Assembly (NCBI GenBank): GCA_039795715.1
Contig: JBDKLD010000012.1
Location: forward strand, 1-9,535
DNA length: 9,535 bases
Source of the DNA: JAGOSA01 sp039795715
GTDB taxonomy: Bacteria; Patescibacteriota; Minisyncoccia; Phycocordibacterales; UBA9973
Direction: 5' to 3'
Below, one piece after another: positions 7,254 through 9,535 of this stretch (position 1 is the stretch's first letter; each line of letters opens with the position of its first letter). The notes under the pieces are model-generated. The model ran no database searches and had not been told where the DNA came from. It was given only the letters and a program-made list of their open reading frames with translations. The position numbers and the translations under genes are program-made.

Positions 7254-7282
7254 AGCCCGGAATTATCCGGGCTTTTTATTTT
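7254..7282 (+). terminator. Rho-independent terminator of the ABC transporter gene
   Basis: The perfect 7-base stem AGCCCGG (7254-7260) / CCGGGCT (7267-7273) encloses the loop AATTAT and is followed by TTTTATTTT. It begins 5 bases after the stop codon, so aspS needs its own promoter. Confidence 0.93.
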
Positions 7283-7308
7283 CCAAAACCAGCTTTTTTT
7301 GTTAGTAT
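7280..7308 (+). promoter_or_regulatory. Possible promoter of aspS
   Basis: A weak pair, TTTCCA (7280-7285) and TAGTAT (7303-7308), is separated by 17 bases. Each hexamer matches four of six consensus bases. The predicted +1 is about 7315, three bases before the ATG, like the other predicted starts in the window. The -35 overlaps the T-run of the preceding terminator. The evidence is positional and modest. Confidence 0.4.
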
Positions 7309-7317
7309 CTAGGTTAT

Positions 7318-8730
7318 ATGGAACGAACATACATTGCCGAACTCGAGAAGCATATTGGCGCCGAAGTGGTGATAAAGGGCTGGATTCATGTCCGCCGTGA
7401 CCAAGGGAAAATGGTCTTTTTTGATTTTCGTGATATGAGCGGGATTGTACAAGGCGTTGTCTTGTCCGGTTCACCTGCTATTGAAATTGCCAAAACAGTA
7501 CGAGAGGAATTTGTTGTCTCGGTAAAGGGAAAAGTGAATGAGCGCCCCGAGAAGAATCGGCAAGCCGACAAACAAAATGGCAACATCGAACTTGAAGTGC
7601 TCGGTATTGAGATTTTAAATACATCAGAACCGTTGCCGTACAATGTTCACGAAAATACTCATGACATCAACGAAGAAATTCGTCTCAAGCATCGTTACCT
7701 CGATATGCGCAATGAGCGTTTACAGAAAAATATTCGGAGTCGCGATGCGGTGATACATCTCATTCGCAATAGCCTCCACGGCGAGCACTTTATAGAAGTT
7801 GAAACGCCAATACTCACCAAGTCGACTCCTGAAGGCGCGCGTGATTTTATTGTACCTGCCCGCAAATGGCCAGGCACTTTTTATGCTTTGCCACAGTCGC
7901 CACAACAGTACAAACAGCTCCTCATGTCTGGTGGTATCGAGAGATATTTCCAAGTTGCGAAATGCATGCGCGATGAAGACGGTCGAGGTGATCGCCAGCC
8001 TGAGTTTACGCAACTCGATATGGAAATGAGCTTTGTCGAGCGCGAAGATGTCATGGCTCTCAATGAAAAATTACTCATAGAAATAGTGCAAAAACTCTAC
8101 CCAGAGAAAAAAATTCAACAAATACCTTTCCCTCGAATTTCACATAAGGACGCAATGGAGAAATATGGTAATGATAGGCCAGATGTTCGCGAAGACAAAA
8201 ATGATCCGAATTTGCTAGCATTTTGTTGGGTAGTTGATTTTCCTTTCTTTGAACGAACCGACAAATCCGACAATCCTGATGCGCAAGGCGAGTGGACGTA
8301 TACGCACAACCCTTTTTCTCGTCCTCTGCCCGAGCACATGGGAAACTTGATGAATAAAGAAAATCTCGGTGACATCATCACCAGTCAATATGACATAGTG
8401 CTTAACGGTTTTGAGATTGGCGGAGGTAGTATCAGAAATCATGAAGCCAAAGCTCTTCACTCGGTTTTTGAAATTCTTGGTCATGACGGAGAAAAAATTG
8501 AAAAAGACTTTGGTCATATGCTCACAGCGTTCAAGCTCGGCACGCCTCCCCATGGTGGTATTGCTTGGGGGCTCGATCGCCTCGTCATGCTCCTGCAAAA
8601 TGAGCCAAATATACGTGAAGTCATTGCTTTTCCCAAAACCGGTGAAGGTAAAGATCCAATGATGGATTCACCAAGTGAGGTTCCCAAGACTCAACTCAAA
8701 GAACTTGGGCTAGAGATAAAATCTAAATAA
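7318..8730 (+). CDS. aspS: Aspartyl-tRNA synthetase, bacterial type lacking the GAD insertion domain
   Basis: This class II synthetase charges tRNA with aspartate in the cytosol. The N-terminal OB-fold anticodon-binding domain (about 1-105) has the typical start GWIHVRRDQG...FRD. Motif 1 is near 139-166, the flipping loop is STPEGARDF at 169-177, and the Asp-specific QSPQQYKQ is at 193-200. Motif 2 is around CMRDEDGRGDRQPEFTQLD at 216-234, GGGSIR is at 368-373, and motif 3 GIAWGLDRL is at 414-422. Motif 2 and the IREVIAFPKT segment are of bacterial type. Bacterial AspRS usually has about 590 residues; this has 470. The difference falls at one place: YGNDRPDVR (283-291) is followed after about ten residues by FCWVVDFPFF (302-311), where E. 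coli AspRS carries the roughly 130-residue GAD domain. Catalytic parts are complete, so it should be functional. It is monocistronic or read through into scpA. Confidence 0.97.
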   Translation: MERTYIAELEKHIGAEVVIKGWIHVRRDQGKMVFFDFRDMSGIVQGVVLSGSPAIEIAKTVREEFVVSVKGKVNERPEKNRQADKQNGNIELEVLGIEILNTSEPLPYNVHENTHDINEEIRLKHRYLDMRNERLQKNIRSRDAVIHLIRNSLHGEHFIEVETPILTKSTPEGARDFIVPARKWPGTFYALPQSPQQYKQLLMSGGIERYFQVAKCMRDEDGRGDRQPEFTQLDMEMSFVEREDVMALNEKLLIEIVQKLYPEKKIQQIPFPRISHKDAMEKYGNDRPDVREDKNDPNLLAFCWVVDFPFFERTDKSDNPDAQGEWTYTHNPFSRPLPEHMGNLMNKENLGDIITSQYDIVLNGFEIGGGSIRNHEAKALHSVFEILGHDGEKIEKDFGHMLTAFKLGTPPHGGIAWGLDRLVMLLQNEPNIREVIAFPKTGEGKDPMMDSPSEVPKTQLKELGLEIKSK

Positions 8731-8757
8731 AAGCAAAAGTGTTGTGCTTATTCGATT

Positions 8758-8787
8758 TCGACATTAGCTCAGTTTATATTATATAAT
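8758..8787 (+). promoter_or_regulatory. Promoter of scpA (predicted leaderless GTG start)
   Basis: TCGACA (8758-8763), 18 bases, then TATAAT (8782-8787). The expected +1 is 8794, exactly the G of the GTG start codon. The region around the -10 is very AT-rich. No ribosome binding site lies upstream of the GTG. Confidence 0.65.
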
Positions 8788-8793
8788 GCATAG

Positions 8794-9535
8794 GTGGATA
8801 CTACGTATAGTGTTAAAACCGGAACTTTCGAAGGACCGTTTGACGTCCTCCTTGATCTCATCGAAAGGAGAAAACTTTTCATCAACGACATTTCGCTTTC
8901 TCAGGTGACAGATGATTTTTTGACGTACATAAAAAGCATGGAAAATGCTGCGCCAAGCACGCTCTCTTCTTTTATTGTCGTTGCGGCGACGCTCATCCTC
9001 ATCAAGTCACGCTCGCTTTTGCCCAATTTTAGTCTGACAAAGGAAGAAGAAAAAGAGGTTGGTGATCTCGAGAAGCGACTCCGGCTCTATCGAATGTTTA
9101 TTGATCTTGGTGAAGAAATAAAAAGTGCGTTTGGCAAAAAGGTATCATATGAGAAAAGAACAGTCACCGACAAAGAACCAATTTTTTTACCGTCAGTACT
9201 CATCACACAAGAATCAATGCATCAGATGGCGCAACATGTACTCTCTTCTATTCCTAAAATTGAGAAATTGCCCGAAGTTGAAGTAAAAAAAGTGATGAGC
9301 ATAGAAGAAATGCTCGTGCGTCTCACAGACAGGATGCAAGACGCCATGAAAACCAGCTTCAAGCAATTTGTTGGCGTCAATAATCCGGCAAATCGCGAGG
9401 AAAAAGTGTTGGTCATCGTCGGCTTTCTTGCTATGCTTGAACTTGTGAGACAGGGGATTATGGATGTACTGCAGGGTGATATTTTCGGCGATATCGAAAT
9501 GTCAAAGCTTGATGCTGATGTCTCAGCGACTGTCC
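8794..9535 (+). CDS. scpA: Segregation and condensation protein A (kleisin), 3' end outside window
   Basis: ScpA is the kleisin that joins SMC heads and ScpB in the bacterial condensin complex, which compacts and helps separate chromosomes. The first codons read MDTTYSVKTGTFEGPFDVLL, and FEGPFDVLLDLIE is the family's N-terminal SMC-neck-binding hallmark. LFINDISLSQVTDDF and then VAATLILIKSRSLLP follow. A charged central helix (about residues 80-115) leads to a C-terminal winged-helix segment (EEKVLVIVGFLAMLELVRQG) that ends in VLQGDIFGDIEM. GTG at 8794 is chosen because an in-frame TAG (8791-8793) precedes it directly and no other start lies before the conserved region. The frame stays open for 247 codons to the window edge. 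ScpA is about 250 residues, so nearly all of it is present. scpB would be expected next (inference from usual gene order). Confidence 0.95.
   Translation, partial: MDTTYSVKTGTFEGPFDVLLDLIERRKLFINDISLSQVTDDFLTYIKSMENAAPSTLSSFIVVAATLILIKSRSLLPNFSLTKEEEKEVGDLEKRLRLYRMFIDLGEEIKSAFGKKVSYEKRTVTDKEPIFLPSVLITQESMHQMAQHVLSSIPKIEKLPEVEVKKVMSIEEMLVRLTDRMQDAMKTSFKQFVGVNNPANREEKVLVIVGFLAMLELVRQGIMDVLQGDIFGDIEMSKLDADVSATV

Noticed and set aside
8731..8749. Weak inverted repeat AAGCA / TGCTT after aspS.
   Set aside because: A 5-base stem with a 9-base loop and no T-run is not a credible terminator; aspS may read through into scpA.
1..9535. Alternative genetic code (UGA as Gly, as in some candidate phyla).
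   Set aside because: No TGA ends any of the seven complete genes, but none is needed inside a frame either; all proteins read at full expected length with the standard code.
1..9535. CRISPR array, tRNA, rRNA, insertion sequence, attachment site or toxin-antitoxin pair.
   Set aside because: All non-coding gaps are under about 120 bases and hold promoters or terminators; no regular repeats, cloverleaf-like sequence or mobile-element gene was seen.

Overview
The window looks like a chromosomal segment of a Candidate Phyla Radiation (Patescibacteria) bacterium, most likely in the Parcubacteria group. This is inferred from gene content and protein style and was not tested by search. The signs are tight packing with overlapping genes, a short bacterial-type AspRS without its usual insertion domain, a CysRS with the GHLTSDADEGEDKM-type segment, a multi-pass membrane histidine kinase with no adjacent regulator, and almost no recognisable Shine-Dalgarno sequences. 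The seven complete stop codons are six TAA and one TAG. All reading frames fit the standard bacterial code.

Layout from left to right. (1) 1-915 (+): the C-terminal part of a phenylacetate-CoA-ligase-like adenylate-forming enzyme, cut by the window edge. (2) 949-2574 (+): a membrane-bound sensor histidine kinase with its own TATAAT box. (3) 2567-3973 (-) cysS and 3964-4878 (-) corA: a two-gene operon (corA first) whose genes overlap by 10 bases. cysS converges on the kinase gene and their ends overlap by 8 bases. (4) 4879-4975: a divergent promoter region. (5) 4976-5368 (+): rplU (ribosomal protein L21) with a basic N-terminal tail, closed by a terminator. (6) 5483-7249 (+): an ABC half-transporter with its own promoter and terminator. 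(7) 7318-8730 (+): aspS. (8) 8794 to the right edge (+): scpA, the condensin kleisin subunit, starting with GTG and cut by the window end.

Most genes are housekeeping: two aminoacyl-tRNA synthetases, one ribosomal protein, a divalent-cation channel and a chromosome-condensation subunit. The PaaK-like enzyme, the histidine kinase and the ABC transporter are accessory genes and look more AT-rich by eye. The genes form short, independent transcription units.

The most coherent signal is promoter placement. At corA, scpA, the kinase gene, rplU and probably aspS, a -10 box lies so close to the start codon that the predicted transcript begins at or within about three bases of it. This suggests leaderless mRNAs. 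Two protein-level oddities are the missing GAD domain in AspRS and the Lys/Ala-rich tail on L21. I found no CRISPR array, tRNA, rRNA, insertion sequence or defence locus, and no convincing wholly new multi-gene system.
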